Source: JAUVKA01 sp964465145
Lineage (GTDB): Bacteria; Bacteroidota; Bacteroidia; Bacteroidales; UBA12481
Direction of reading: 5' to 3'
DNA: 64,000 nt
NCBI GenBank assembly: GCA_964465145.1
Contig: CAYXJR010000013.1
Coordinates: forward strand, 1 to 64,000
The notes beneath the pieces are model-generated. The model had not been told where the DNA came from. It ran no database searches and saw only the letters and a program-made list of their open reading frames with translations. Positions 17,319-25,724 of this stretch are shown one piece after another. Made by a program: the position numbers and the translations under genes. Each line of letters opens with the position of its first letter. The first letter of the stretch is position 1.

Positions 17319-18110
17319 ACTTCTCTTGATATAGGTTTCCAGCAATAAAGGCAAAGCCTGGCTTGATAAACTATATGCTTTGCCATATAGGCTCAATACC
17401 TTGCGTTTCTTTCTTTTTTTTATCATGCCAGCCAGAATTTTTGCCACTTTTTCCCGGGGTTGCTGCAAAAGAGTGGGCCTTTTTGGTAGGCTTGACAAGC
17501 TCCCATCAGGCATTATCATCTGCTTTTGAGGTTCATTCTGGGTGAAGCAAACATAGGCGACCCCAATTCCAACTCCGGAATTCCTGAGTTCGAATCTGAG
17601 GCTCTGAGCCAGATTTTTATAGCTTGTTTTTCCCATCGAATAGGCCGAAAACCTTGCTAAGCCATACATAGCAGCTAAAGAGGAGATTAGCAGGATATAT
17701 CCATTCTCCTTTATCAGGGCAGGCAAAGCAGCCTTTATGGGGAAAACTGCACCAAGAATCTGGCTGTTAATCGCCATTTTGAACACTTCCGGCTTTATAT
17801 CCTGAATGGTTGATTCAACCATTATGCTGGCATTGGCTACAACTCCATCAAGTTTTCCATAATGATTTACCAACAAACGGATGATCGTTTCGCATACATC
17901 ATAATCTGTTACATCACCGGGAACCATTAGGTTGTCAATTCCCAAGTTGTTTAGTTCGAGGTGTGATTTATTCAGTTTTTCGAGGTTCCTTCCATTCAAA
18001 CCTATTTTGGCACCCCTCTGACCCAAATGGATGGCCAGTGCTTTGCCAATGCCCTGGCTAGATCCAGTAATAAGTATGACTTGATTTTGAAATTCAGGTT
18101 TCATCCCCAT
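17307..18110 (-). CDS. Short-chain dehydrogenase/reductase (classical SDR)
   Basis: A 267-residue classical SDR. Cofactor motif T-G-S-S-Q-G-I-G, the structural V-A-N-A-S motif, and the catalytic Ser (L-I-S-S-L), Tyr and Lys (Y-S-M-G-K) are all present. Such enzymes oxidise or reduce hydroxyl or keto groups with NAD(P)H; the substrate here is unknown. A frame open to 18164 exists, but it runs through the intrinsic terminator of the upstream TPR gene (18149-18173). The ATG at 18110, or 18104, is therefore the sensible start. The lysine-rich stretch K-K-R-K-K-R-K near residue 235 and a hydrophobic C-terminus may bring it to the membrane. Confidence 0.82.
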   Translation of the reverse strand: MGMKPEFQNQVILITGSSQGIGKALAIHLGQRGAKIGLNGRNLEKLNKSHLELNNLGIDNLMVPGDVTDYDVCETIIRLLVNHYGKLDGVVANASIMVESTIQDIKPEVFKMAINSQILGAVFPIKAALPALIKENGYILLISSLAAMYGLARFSAYSMGKTSYKNLAQSLRFELRNSGVGIGVAYVCFTQNEPQKQMIMPDGSLSSLPKRPTLLQQPREKVAKILAGMIKKRKKRKVLSLYGKAYSLSSQALPLLLETYIKRSSPF

Positions 18111-18148
18111 GGATATTTTATTATAAAAATATTTACATGCAATATAAT

Positions 18149-18173
18149 AAAAAAGACGCCTCAAAAAGGCGCC
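18149..18173 (-). terminator. Intrinsic terminator after the TPR gene
   Basis: On the minus strand a 7-bp stem (GGCGCCT / AGGCGTC, one G-T pair) with a TTTTG loop is followed by six T. It ends the 18201-19181 transcript and sits just before the SDR start at 18110. Confidence 0.75.
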
Positions 18174-18200
18174 TTTAATTATGTTTTGGATTGTTAAAAT

Positions 18201-19181
18201 CTATTCATTGCATTTCACTCCATACTCAATCTCATACTGAGCGTTTTCCTTGAACTGGCCGAACAGTGCCTTGTTAAATGCCTCACAGGCAGCTTCCTTA
18301 TCTCCCTTACCCTTATATGCGAGTCCCAGGTTATAAAAATGCTTTGCTCTTTTATCGTCGCTAGGTTCTTCAATTTCCAGGGCTTTGTTGGCGGCTTCAA
18401 TGGCTGCGTCGTATTGTTTTAATTCATTATAGGATCTAGCCAGGTAAAAATAGGTGTCAATACCAGCTGGATCATATTTCAAAGCTTTGTTAAGCAGGGG
18501 AGCAGCTTCCGCGGCTTTACCATCTGCCAGAGATTTGGTTCCACTTGCAAGGAAAAAAGTATTGGCTGCCTTTTTAATCTGATCCTTGGTTTTGCTATCT
18601 TTCGAATTGTCTGCTGCTATCAGGCCTTTATCCATTGTGGATTCAAACTTTTCCTGATCATCCAATTTCTTGTAAACCAAGCCCATCGTATAATAGGCCT
18701 TTGCGTAGTCCGGATCATAAACTATGGCCTGATTCAAGGCCTCAACAGCTTTGTCGAACTGTTCTTCTTTATAATATGTACCCCCAATAGAATTGTATAA
18801 CTTGGGAAGCATAGATTTGGATTTCACAACATACTCTTCGTTCTTATATTTTTCAGCTACTTTCAATGCTTCTTGAAAAGCAGGGATGGCCTGATCAAAT
18901 TTTTTCCCTTTTATTAAAAGGTTTCCTACATTAAAATATAAGCCAGGTAAGAGGTTTTCAGCCTTTATTTTAACATCAGTTCCTTCAGCGCCAAGCTGGC
19001 TGCAAAAATCCAGACACTCCTTGGCTGAAACAATGGCGGTTGTGGGATCTGATGAGGATAGTTTCCACGCATTGTTATAGGCTTCTATGGCATCATTAAC
19101 TTCCTGGGCCTGTGAAAATCCAACCAAGCCAAAAATAATTACCGGTACTAGTAGTGATCTAACTAATACTGTTCTTTTCAT
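18201..19181 (-). CDS. Exported TPR-repeat protein
   Basis: A 326-residue protein with a signal peptide (cleavage near G-F-S-Q-A-Q) and a chain of tetratricopeptide repeats. Recognisable units include F-D-K-A-V-E-A-L-N-Q-A-I-V-Y-D-P-D-Y-A-K and Y-D-A-A-I-E-A-A-N-K-A-L-E-I. I start at ATG 19181 (M-K-R-T-V) because the in-frame ATG at 19205 adds eight residues before the signal sequence. TPR proteins make protein-protein contacts, here presumably in the periplasm. It stands alone, followed by its own terminator. No partner can be named. Confidence 0.8.
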   Translation of the reverse strand: MKRTVLVRSLLVPVIIFGLVGFSQAQEVNDAIEAYNNAWKLSSSDPTTAIVSAKECLDFCSQLGAEGTDVKIKAENLLPGLYFNVGNLLIKGKKFDQAIPAFQEALKVAEKYKNEEYVVKSKSMLPKLYNSIGGTYYKEEQFDKAVEALNQAIVYDPDYAKAYYTMGLVYKKLDDQEKFESTMDKGLIAADNSKDSKTKDQIKKAANTFFLASGTKSLADGKAAEAAPLLNKALKYDPAGIDTYFYLARSYNELKQYDAAIEAANKALEIEEPSDDKRAKHFYNLGLAYKGKGDKEAACEAFNKALFGQFKENAQYEIEYGVKCNE

Positions 19182-19351
19182 AGTCCTTAATGTTTTCAAA
19201 TTCAATTGTTTATTAGATATAATAAAATTTTAAGCGTGTAAAGATAAAAAGATTCATTAAAAAAACCAGCTCTGTTACAAATCTTCACTACATGGTTACA
19301 AAGAAGGTCAACTTCGTGCCAGAAAACATAATGATTTTACATATATCAATA

Positions 19352-19380
19352 TTTGTATAACCTAAGTATTATTACCTTCG
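19352..19380 (+). promoter_or_regulatory. Candidate promoter TTTG-N17-TACCTTCG
   Basis: TTTG (19352-19355) and TACCTTCG (19373-19380, one mismatch to TAnnTTTG) are 17 bases apart, within the Bacteroidota range. The -7 box ends 8 bases before ATG 19389. The in-frame TTG at 19353 falls in the -33 box and so cannot be the start. Confidence 0.5.
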
Positions 19381-19388
19381 CAAATACT

Positions 19389-21047
19389 ATGCTAAAAATA
19401 TTTTTGCCCTTTGCCGGCCTGATTTTGGCTATTCTGTCAGCCTGTGGTCCTACTGATCAGATCAGTATGAATGTATTCCGGTACAACGAGTCAAAGGACA
19501 TCCCAACCCTGGATCCTGCCTTCGCGAAAAGTCAATACACCATATGGCCAGTAAATCAGTTGTTTAACGGTTTGGTCCAAATGGACAACCAACTGCAAGT
19601 GATACCAGCTATCGCCTCCTCCTGGGAGATTAGTGGGGATGGCCTTGAATATACGTTTCATCTTAGGCAAGACATTTATTTTCATGATCATGAGCTTTTT
19701 AGCGGAGGAAGGGGCAGACTGGTTAAATCTTCTGATTTTGTATATAGCTTGAATCGTATCCGGGACCCTGCCACAGCTTCACCCGGGGCCTGGACAATGA
19801 ATTGGGTCTTGCCTGAGGATCATCCCGGCGCTGTAGGACTTGAAGCCACCAACGATAGTACTTTGATAATTAGGATTAATCAGCCATTTCCTGCTTTTTT
19901 GGGATTATTAAGTATGCCTTACTGTTCAGTTGTTCCAGAAGAAGTGGTCAGTCATTACCTGCAGGACTTTGGTCGGCACCCTATTGGCACGGGCCCTTTT
20001 CAATTAAAATACTGGAAACCAGGAGAAAAGCTAATTCTGTCAAGAAATCCCAGGTATTTCGAGCTAGATGAAAAGGGTGAATCTTTACCATATCTGGACG
20101 GAATATCTATTCGATTCATAGTGGATAAGCAATCGGAATTCCTTGAATTTCTTCAGGGGAATATTGATTTCCTTTCAGGAGTGCATCCCAGTTACAAAGA
20201 TGAATTACTGACCCGTTCAGGGGAGCTGAATCCATATTACAAAGATCGGTTTAAAATCTACACACAAGCTTATCTGAATACCGAATACCTGGGCATTCTT
20301 TTTAATCCAGAAGGATCAGAACAGGTATCAGGGCCTCTGCAAATCAGGGAGGTAAGACAGGCTATTAATTATGGCTTCGATAGGGGTAAAATGATCAAGT
20401 ATCTTCGAAACGGGATGGGAACACCAGCCAGACAAGGATTTGTTCCACTTGGATTGCCAAGTTTCAGTCCTGGGCTGGAAGGCTATTCGTATAATCCCGA
20501 AAAATGCAAGGCCTTATTGACCAGTGCGGGCTTTCCAAATGGTGAGGGTTTACCAGAGATCACACTCACTACTACATCTGATTACCTTGATCTATGTGAA
20601 TTTATACAGGCCCAGTTAGGGGAGTCGGGCATCCGTATCAAGCTGGAATTAAGTACCGGGGCAACTTTCAGATCCATGGTTGCAGACTCAAAACTTTCAT
20701 TTTTCAGGGGGTCGTGGATTGCTGACTATCCGGATGCGGAAAATTATTTTGCACTATTTTACAGCCCTAATTTTTCTCCTAAAGGCCCCAATTACACACA
20801 TTTCAAATTGGATGAATTTGACAAACTGTACGAATTGGCCCTGGTTACAACCATTGATAAGGAAAGGTATCAGATCTACCGGAAAATGGATTCATTGATA
20901 ATCCATGAAGCTCCGGTAGTCCCGTTGTTCTACGATAAGGTAGTCAGGTTCTACTCATCCAACCTGGAAGGCATGGAAGGTAATGCCTTAAACCTGCTTA
21001 CACTTAAAAGGGTAAGGAGAATCATTATCCCAGGGTTAACGAATTAA
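19389..21047 (+). CDS. ABC-type peptide/solute-binding lipoprotein (SBP family 5)
   Basis: A 552-residue lipoprotein: a hydrophobic signal ends L-S-A-C, with Cys19 as the lipid anchor. The mature protein is a full-length family-5 solute-binding protein, the OppA/DppA type. Recognisable parts include T-L-D-P-A-F near the start, the G-T-G-P-F motif and D-G-I-S-I-R-F. These bind peptides, nickel or oligosaccharides for ABC importers. No permease or ATPase genes are adjacent; the gene is flanked by a TPR gene and xseB, both on the other strand. It may serve a permease elsewhere. Its start is set by the promoter just upstream. Confidence 0.88.
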   Translation: MLKIFLPFAGLILAILSACGPTDQISMNVFRYNESKDIPTLDPAFAKSQYTIWPVNQLFNGLVQMDNQLQVIPAIASSWEISGDGLEYTFHLRQDIYFHDHELFSGGRGRLVKSSDFVYSLNRIRDPATASPGAWTMNWVLPEDHPGAVGLEATNDSTLIIRINQPFPAFLGLLSMPYCSVVPEEVVSHYLQDFGRHPIGTGPFQLKYWKPGEKLILSRNPRYFELDEKGESLPYLDGISIRFIVDKQSEFLEFLQGNIDFLSGVHPSYKDELLTRSGELNPYYKDRFKIYTQAYLNTEYLGILFNPEGSEQVSGPLQIREVRQAINYGFDRGKMIKYLRNGMGTPARQGFVPLGLPSFSPGLEGYSYNPEKCKALLTSAGFPNGEGLPEITLTTTSDYLDLCEFIQAQLGESGIRIKLELSTGATFRSMVADSKLSFFRGSWIADYPDAENYFALFYSPNFSPKGPNYTHFKLDEFDKLYELALVTTIDKERYQIYRKMDSLIIHEAPVVPLFYDKVVRFYSSNLEGMEGNALNLLTLKRVRRIIIPGLTN

Positions 21048-21244
21048 TCGTCCAGGTCCTTGAGAATCTTCTCAACTTCTTTTTCTGCGTTAAAGAGTTT
21101 CTTTTTACAAATTTTGATCAACTCGGAAACCCTCTTTAATTGTCCGGCGAGTTCATCCACGTCGAGTTCCTGGTTGTCAATCTTTGATAATATACTTTCC
21201 ACTTCTCTTAAAGCCAGGCTGTATGTGATTTCTTTATCAGGCAT
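21044..21244 (-). CDS. xseB: Exodeoxyribonuclease VII small subunit
   Basis: A 66-residue protein of the length and pattern of XseB: Y-S-L-A-L-R-E-V-E-S-I, then a coiled-coil-forming helix (L-A-G-Q-L-K-R-V-S-E-L) and an acidic C-terminus. Several copies bind one XseA to form the exonuclease VII complex, which degrades single-stranded DNA from both ends. It is the last gene of the operon, 11 bases after the Nim-like gene, and its stop codon overlaps the convergent solute-binding gene by 4 bases. Confidence 0.9.
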   Translation of the reverse strand: MPDKEITYSLALREVESILSKIDNQELDVDELAGQLKRVSELIKICKKKLFNAEKEVEKILKDLDD

Positions 21245-21255
21245 AATTGATAGTT

Positions 21256-21720
21256 TTAATATCCATATTTTTTTCCGGTGAATTCCCTTACATCAAGTTT
21301 CATTATAACAACATTGCGGATGGACGGTTCGGAAAACTCATAATCTTCTCCTGAGTATTTTAGCATAATAAGCTTCATGACGGCATATTTCTTATCATAA
21401 TCTTTAATAAATTCTACATCACCAAATGCATTCACACTCTTATATTTCATTCCCCAGGAGCATCCCACCTGCTTGTGTCTGTAAAATAATTCGTTTCCGG
21501 TATTGAAATTTATGCAAACAGAGGGATTCTTTTCCAGCAATTCCAGTTTAAATCCGTGAGTATCGCAATGCAGGAAGATGGTCTGTTCCTGATAGGCGAA
21601 GTTGAAAGGAAGAACATATGGTTTTTCACCATTGACCATAGCCACTGTGCAGACCTCTGCCTCATTGATAATGGCTTCCATCTCAGGAATATTATGAATC
21701 TGACGATTTCGGAGTATCAT
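21256..21720 (-). CDS. Pyridoxamine 5'-phosphate oxidase family protein (NimA-like)
   Basis: A 154-residue split-barrel protein matching the layout of Nim/MSMEG-type flavin-binding proteins: A-E-V-C-T-V-A-M-V-N-G, Y-V-L-P-F-N-F-A and I-F-L-H-C-D near the flavin site, then the S-V-N-A-F-G-D-V-E-F strand. NimA-type enzymes reduce 5-nitroimidazoles to amines, but most relatives have other, unknown flavin roles. It sits between xseA (13-base gap) and xseB (11-base gap). Drug-resistance function is not implied by sequence alone. Confidence 0.8.
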   Translation of the reverse strand: MILRNRQIHNIPEMEAIINEAEVCTVAMVNGEKPYVLPFNFAYQEQTIFLHCDTHGFKLELLEKNPSVCINFNTGNELFYRHKQVGCSWGMKYKSVNAFGDVEFIKDYDKKYAVMKLIMLKYSGEDYEFSEPSIRNVVIMKLDVREFTGKKYGY

Positions 21721-21733
21721 ATTTGAACTTATC

Positions 21734-23125
21734 TTATTTAGTATTCGTTTTTTTTGAAATTACGCGGCTGTTAAAGTCACCTGAAGCCAGCTGGGTGGTT
21801 ACATCTTCCCCAGGGTGAACATCTTTCGAATTTTTCAGGACTTTCCCCTGATAAAAGGTAATTGAATATCCCTTTTTCAGTATTCTGGCAGGATCTTGCA
21901 GATCAGCTTCTTTTCCCAGCATACTCAATCTATTATTTTCTTGAATTATCATATCCCTTACGGCATGACGGTTGTTATTAATATTTTCAGTTAGCACTTG
22001 CCGGTTAAAATCGATGAAGTGGTTTACCGATGTTTGAAAATTTAATAGTTGAGTATTTAAACTTAGTTGTTGCCGGTGAATATAACGGCCTGTGGAGGAA
22101 GAACCCCGGATTGCCTTTTCCCGTAAGGACATCCACTCATTTTTAAGAAGACTATCTCCAGCCTGTTTCATAGTATGGAGCTTGGTTGTCAACTGATCTT
22201 TCCATACCAGTAGTTTTCCCCTGGAAGATTCTACAATGTTTTGCCGTAGATTATCCATGTCGGATATAAAATAATCGGCCTGTTGAATGAGGAATTCAGC
22301 AACCGCAGTCGGGGTTTTACAGCTGGTGTGAGCCACTATGTCAACTATTGATTCATCTCGTTCGTGTCCTATGCCTGCGATAATTGGCAGGGGAAACTGG
22401 GTAATGAAGTATCCCAGATCATAATCATCAAAGCTGGTAAGATCGGTTTTAGCACCTCCGCCTCTTATAATTACCACAAGGTCATAAAAGGATTCATGTT
22501 CAGCAATTCGATCAAGCGCCTGGATTATTGATTTACCTGCTGAGGTGCCCTGCATAGCTGCAGGGTAAAGCCGGGTGTAATATTGATATCCGGCCTGGTT
22601 GTTATTCAGCTGGTCAATAAAATCCCCGTATCCGGCAGCCGTATCCGAGGATATGATGGCAATTTTCTGGGGCACCAGCGGCATTTCCAAATCCTGATTC
22701 ATACTGATTACTCCAGCATCCTCCAGCTTCTTAAGGATTTCAATACGTTTTCTGGCAAGTTCACCGAGTGTGAATGAAGGCTCGATATCCAGAATGTTCA
22801 GGCTGAACCCATATCGTTCGTGAAATTCCACTTTAACCGAAATCATAACCTTAATTCCGGCATCAAGTGCCTGTCCGGTAGTCGTTTCAAAATATGGCTT
22901 TATCATCCGGTACCGGGAGGCCCAAATGGTTGCACGGGAGACTGCCCTTATGGAATCGTCTTGTGGGTCTTTGTCAACCAGTTCAAGATAACAATGGCCG
23001 CTGCGATTATCATTTAACTCGCTTATTTCAGCAATAATCCAGATAGTCATTGGAAATCCTTCTTGAAGGACTTCACGTACCATCTTGTTAAGGTCAAACA
23101 GGCTTATGGCTTTTTGCTCTGCCAT
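21734..23125 (-). CDS. xseA: Exodeoxyribonuclease VII large subunit
   Basis: A 463-residue XseA. The N-terminal OB-fold (about 1-110) contains W-I-I-A-E-I-S-E and G-H-C-Y-L-E-L. The catalytic domain shows I-I-S-S-D-T-A-A-G-Y-G-D-F, V-I-I-R-G-G-G-A and the G-I-G-H-E-R-D-E-S motif with the conserved His/Asp. The C-terminus forms the long helices that bind XseB. It produces oligonucleotides from single-stranded DNA in repair. It begins 3 bases after the subtilase stop codon and lies in the same operon as xseB, interrupted by the Nim-like gene. Confidence 0.93.
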   Translation of the reverse strand: MAEQKAISLFDLNKMVREVLQEGFPMTIWIIAEISELNDNRSGHCYLELVDKDPQDDSIRAVSRATIWASRYRMIKPYFETTTGQALDAGIKVMISVKVEFHERYGFSLNILDIEPSFTLGELARKRIEILKKLEDAGVISMNQDLEMPLVPQKIAIISSDTAAGYGDFIDQLNNNQAGYQYYTRLYPAAMQGTSAGKSIIQALDRIAEHESFYDLVVIIRGGGAKTDLTSFDDYDLGYFITQFPLPIIAGIGHERDESIVDIVAHTSCKTPTAVAEFLIQQADYFISDMDNLRQNIVESSRGKLLVWKDQLTTKLHTMKQAGDSLLKNEWMSLREKAIRGSSSTGRYIHRQQLSLNTQLLNFQTSVNHFIDFNRQVLTENINNNRHAVRDMIIQENNRLSMLGKEADLQDPARILKKGYSITFYQGKVLKNSKDVHPGEDVTTQLASGDFNSRVISKKTNTK

Positions 23126-23128
23126 GTC

Positions 23129-24805
23129 TTATTGTCTGGTCCTCTGTTTCATGATACGGGCTTGGGTGACTGATTGAGACGTAGTAATTCTGGTGATGAA
23201 TATTCCCGGATTGAGATTTTCAAGTCCTGAAATCTTTATTCTTTGGAAGGAGTTGTATCCAGGATCGTGTTCTTCACGATAAACAAGGCGTCCGGTCAAG
23301 TCCCAAATTTCCAGAACTAATGGTTCGGGTTTAGGAGCATAATAATCTATAGTGAAGGAGCTGTAAAAAGGATTGGGGAATATTCTTAAAAGAGAATTTT
23401 CCTGGATATTATCAATTTCGATACCTTGAACATCAAAGAAGGCTTTTGAAAAATCAGGCAAACCGTAGCCTAGATAAAAATCTGGGTTAAGGGCCTGTGA
23501 GCCAGTTTCTTGCATTAACTGAATCAAGTCATAATTATTTACAGACCTATTGCTTTGCCAGAGGCAGGCGGCTAATCCGCAAATAAGGGGTGAACTAAAG
23601 GATGTCCCATTTCCGGTGTATATATTACCGTCTGTGGCGACAAAAGCAGTACCATCACCCTGAGCGGCAAGATTGGGTTTAACCCTGCCATTGATAGTAG
23701 GGCCAATTGAGCTGAAAGATGCGTAAATTCTTTCAGCATCCACTGCACCCACAGTGAGTACACTGTCTGCATCTGCAGGAGCACCTATGTATCGCCAGGG
23801 GCTGTCACCCTTATTGCCAGCACTTGTAACCACAAGGATTCCTTTGGAGGCGGCAATATCTGCTGCCTTGGTTATCCTTGTGGTGTTTCCATCCATATCC
23901 TGATAGGTATGATTCATCGTTGAATCATCAAAAGTGGTATAACTTATGGAAGAATTTATCAGGTCGGCACCCACACTGTCGGCATATTCCGCTCCACTGA
24001 TCCAATAATCTTCTTCCAACAGGTATTCCGTAGGTCCGTATTCTGTGCGAAGGAGGTAATAACCGGCTTTCGGAGCGGTCCCCACCATTTGGCCTGGGAG
24101 GTTAGCGGCCATGATTGACAATACCCAAGCTCCGTGTGGATGCTCATGGAAACTTACCGGTGTATTCTTAATAAAATCCCAGGTACCGAGGATCTGGTGG
24201 TTTTTCCATAAACTATCGAAGGCCGGGTTGTTGTCTGCTCCGGTGAAACCACCATCGAGAACGGCTATAACCATCCCCTGTCCCTGGTAACCCTGGTTGT
24301 GAAGTATATGCCCTTTTATCATTCCTATCTGATGGCTGCCCTGGCCATAATTGTAATAACTTGTATCAGGTAAGCTAGCTTGTATATTGCTGGCTTTTAC
24401 AGCAGATATGTTCAATTTATCTGGGTAAACTGGGATGCCTTGGGAAGTACAGGTGCTTTTTATGGACCTAACATAGGGTAATGATCTTATGGAATCAAGA
24501 GATTCTGGGTTATTTGTATTGATACTGACAGAATTGAACCATTTGGAGACAGTAAGGATACTGGGCACGAAGTTCCGAACTCCTTGAATATAGCTCGGAT
24601 TTACTGGTAAGTCTTGCTCGGTAATAGATATTTGAAACCTGGTACGTCTGTTTATGGACCTTTGGCTCAGGAAATCTTGCGGGAGGTCAATAGAAAAAGG
24701 GCTATTCTGTTTATCGGCGAAATTCACCAGATACACATCAGGTGCAATTTGTGAAAAAACTGAAGTTCCAAGAATCCACAGAAAAGCCGCAAGTATTTTG
24801 TTCAT
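23129..24805 (-). CDS. Secreted subtilisin-like (S8) protease with T9SS sorting domain
   Basis: A 558-residue protein with a signal peptide, a propeptide region, an S8 catalytic domain and a C-terminal type A T9SS sorting domain. The triad is visible: Asp184 in A-V-L-D-G-G, His224 in H-P-H-G-A-W-V and Ser402 in G-T-S-F-S-S-P. The C-terminal ~80 residues show I-F-P-N-P-F, D-L-T-G-R-L-V and a lysine/arginine-rich tail. That is the standard address for export through the Por system and attachment to the surface. It follows the YwqK gene by 19 bases. A surface or secreted peptidase is the clear role. Confidence 0.92.
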   Translation of the reverse strand: MNKILAAFLWILGTSVFSQIAPDVYLVNFADKQNSPFSIDLPQDFLSQRSINRRTRFQISITEQDLPVNPSYIQGVRNFVPSILTVSKWFNSVSINTNNPESLDSIRSLPYVRSIKSTCTSQGIPVYPDKLNISAVKASNIQASLPDTSYYNYGQGSHQIGMIKGHILHNQGYQGQGMVIAVLDGGFTGADNNPAFDSLWKNHQILGTWDFIKNTPVSFHEHPHGAWVLSIMAANLPGQMVGTAPKAGYYLLRTEYGPTEYLLEEDYWISGAEYADSVGADLINSSISYTTFDDSTMNHTYQDMDGNTTRITKAADIAASKGILVVTSAGNKGDSPWRYIGAPADADSVLTVGAVDAERIYASFSSIGPTINGRVKPNLAAQGDGTAFVATDGNIYTGNGTSFSSPLICGLAACLWQSNRSVNNYDLIQLMQETGSQALNPDFYLGYGLPDFSKAFFDVQGIEIDNIQENSLLRIFPNPFYSSFTIDYYAPKPEPLVLEIWDLTGRLVYREEHDPGYNSFQRIKISGLENLNPGIFITRITTSQSVTQARIMKQRTRQ

Positions 24806-24824
24806 CCAGCGAAATTAACCAGAA

Positions 24825-25622
24825 TTATTTTCGAAAGTATGATTCAGGGTCTTTTAAGTACATTATAGGATCTTTCACCAGGTTTCTATTTTTCTCATAT
24901 TGATCAAATACCTCTTTTTGCCTTTGATCCAAAATCTCCGAATTCAGAGGCTTCCCTTCTGAATAAGTAAGAGAATAATCTATTTTGCCATTAATGAAAT
25001 AATAGATCCATTCCCCCTCTTTAAGATTTTGATGGTAATGTCCTTTTACAGCAAGCTCACCTCCAGGATAGAAAACCAGATACGCCCCATCCATTTGATT
25101 ATTTCTGTAATAAATCTCAGTAGTTTTATCTCCTTGTTCATTGAAAATTTGCTGGATACCATGCATGGCGTTATCTGACCAATTCGTTTTTTCCATGATC
25201 TTCCCATTCACAAAATAGCGGATAGCCTGGCCATTGATTTGGTCGGCCTTGTAATTTATCTCGATTAAAACCTCACCCTGGCTCCCGTAATAGTTCCACT
25301 TTCCTTCTTTCAATTGTTTGATATACTGGCCTTGAGCCCAGAGCTTTCCCAACTCATCATAAATTTTTGCCTCCACATTTACTCCTGTAGAGTCGTGATC
25401 CATAATGGCTTTTACCACTCCATCGGGATAATATCTTGTTAAAGTTCCAACAGGATGGCCTTCCAGGAAAAATCCCTCGTACTTTTTGTTGCCGTCTTGA
25501 TCAAGAACTATCCAATAATCGGTTTTCTGCCCCATGTCATTAAGCCGGTTGGTCTTCTCTTCCTGAGAAAAAACAAGGGTAGGAAGAGTAAATAATAGTA
25601 AAGGAATGAAGTACTTAATCAT
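24825..25622 (-). CDS. Exported YwqK/MORN-variant repeat protein
   Basis: A 265-residue protein with a signal peptide (from ATG 25622; the open frame to 25673 is only an extension through the dnaK terminator). The mature part consists of about seven MORN-type repeats of the kind found in YwqK antitoxin-family proteins, such as Y-E-G-F-F-L-E-G-H-P-V-G-T-L-T-R-Y-Y and K-E-G-K-W-N-Y-Y-G-S-Q-G-E. These repeats often occur in exported Bacteroidota proteins with no toxin partner, and none is seen here. It heads the operon leading to the T9SS protease and exonuclease VII genes. Function unknown. Confidence 0.75.
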   Translation of the reverse strand: MIKYFIPLLLFTLPTLVFSQEEKTNRLNDMGQKTDYWIVLDQDGNKKYEGFFLEGHPVGTLTRYYPDGVVKAIMDHDSTGVNVEAKIYDELGKLWAQGQYIKQLKEGKWNYYGSQGEVLIEINYKADQINGQAIRYFVNGKIMEKTNWSDNAMHGIQQIFNEQGDKTTEIYYRNNQMDGAYLVFYPGGELAVKGHYHQNLKEGEWIYYFINGKIDYSLTYSEGKPLNSEILDQRQKEVFDQYEKNRNLVKDPIMYLKDPESYFRK

Positions 25623-25642
25623 GACTTGAAAATACAAAAAAT

Positions 25643-25678
25643 AAAAATGGTTGCCAGACTCACGAGCAACCATTTTTT
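25643..25678. terminator. Bidirectional intrinsic terminator downstream of dnaK
   Basis: TGGTTGC (25648-25654) and GCAACCA (25666-25672) form a stem flanked by A-rich sequence on the left and TTTTTT on the right, so it can work on both strands. It ends the dnaK transcript on the minus strand, just before the YwqK gene. Confidence 0.8.
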
Positions 25679-25724
25679 AATATTTATCCTAAGCCCTGGT
25701 ATCCAGGGTAATATTGAAATCCAA

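Noticed and set aside
18111..18164. Longer N-terminus for the SDR gene
   Set aside because: It would run through the terminator of the upstream TPR gene.
21256..21720. Nitroimidazole resistance gene
   Set aside because: Family membership is clear but most relatives have no resistance role; context gives no support.
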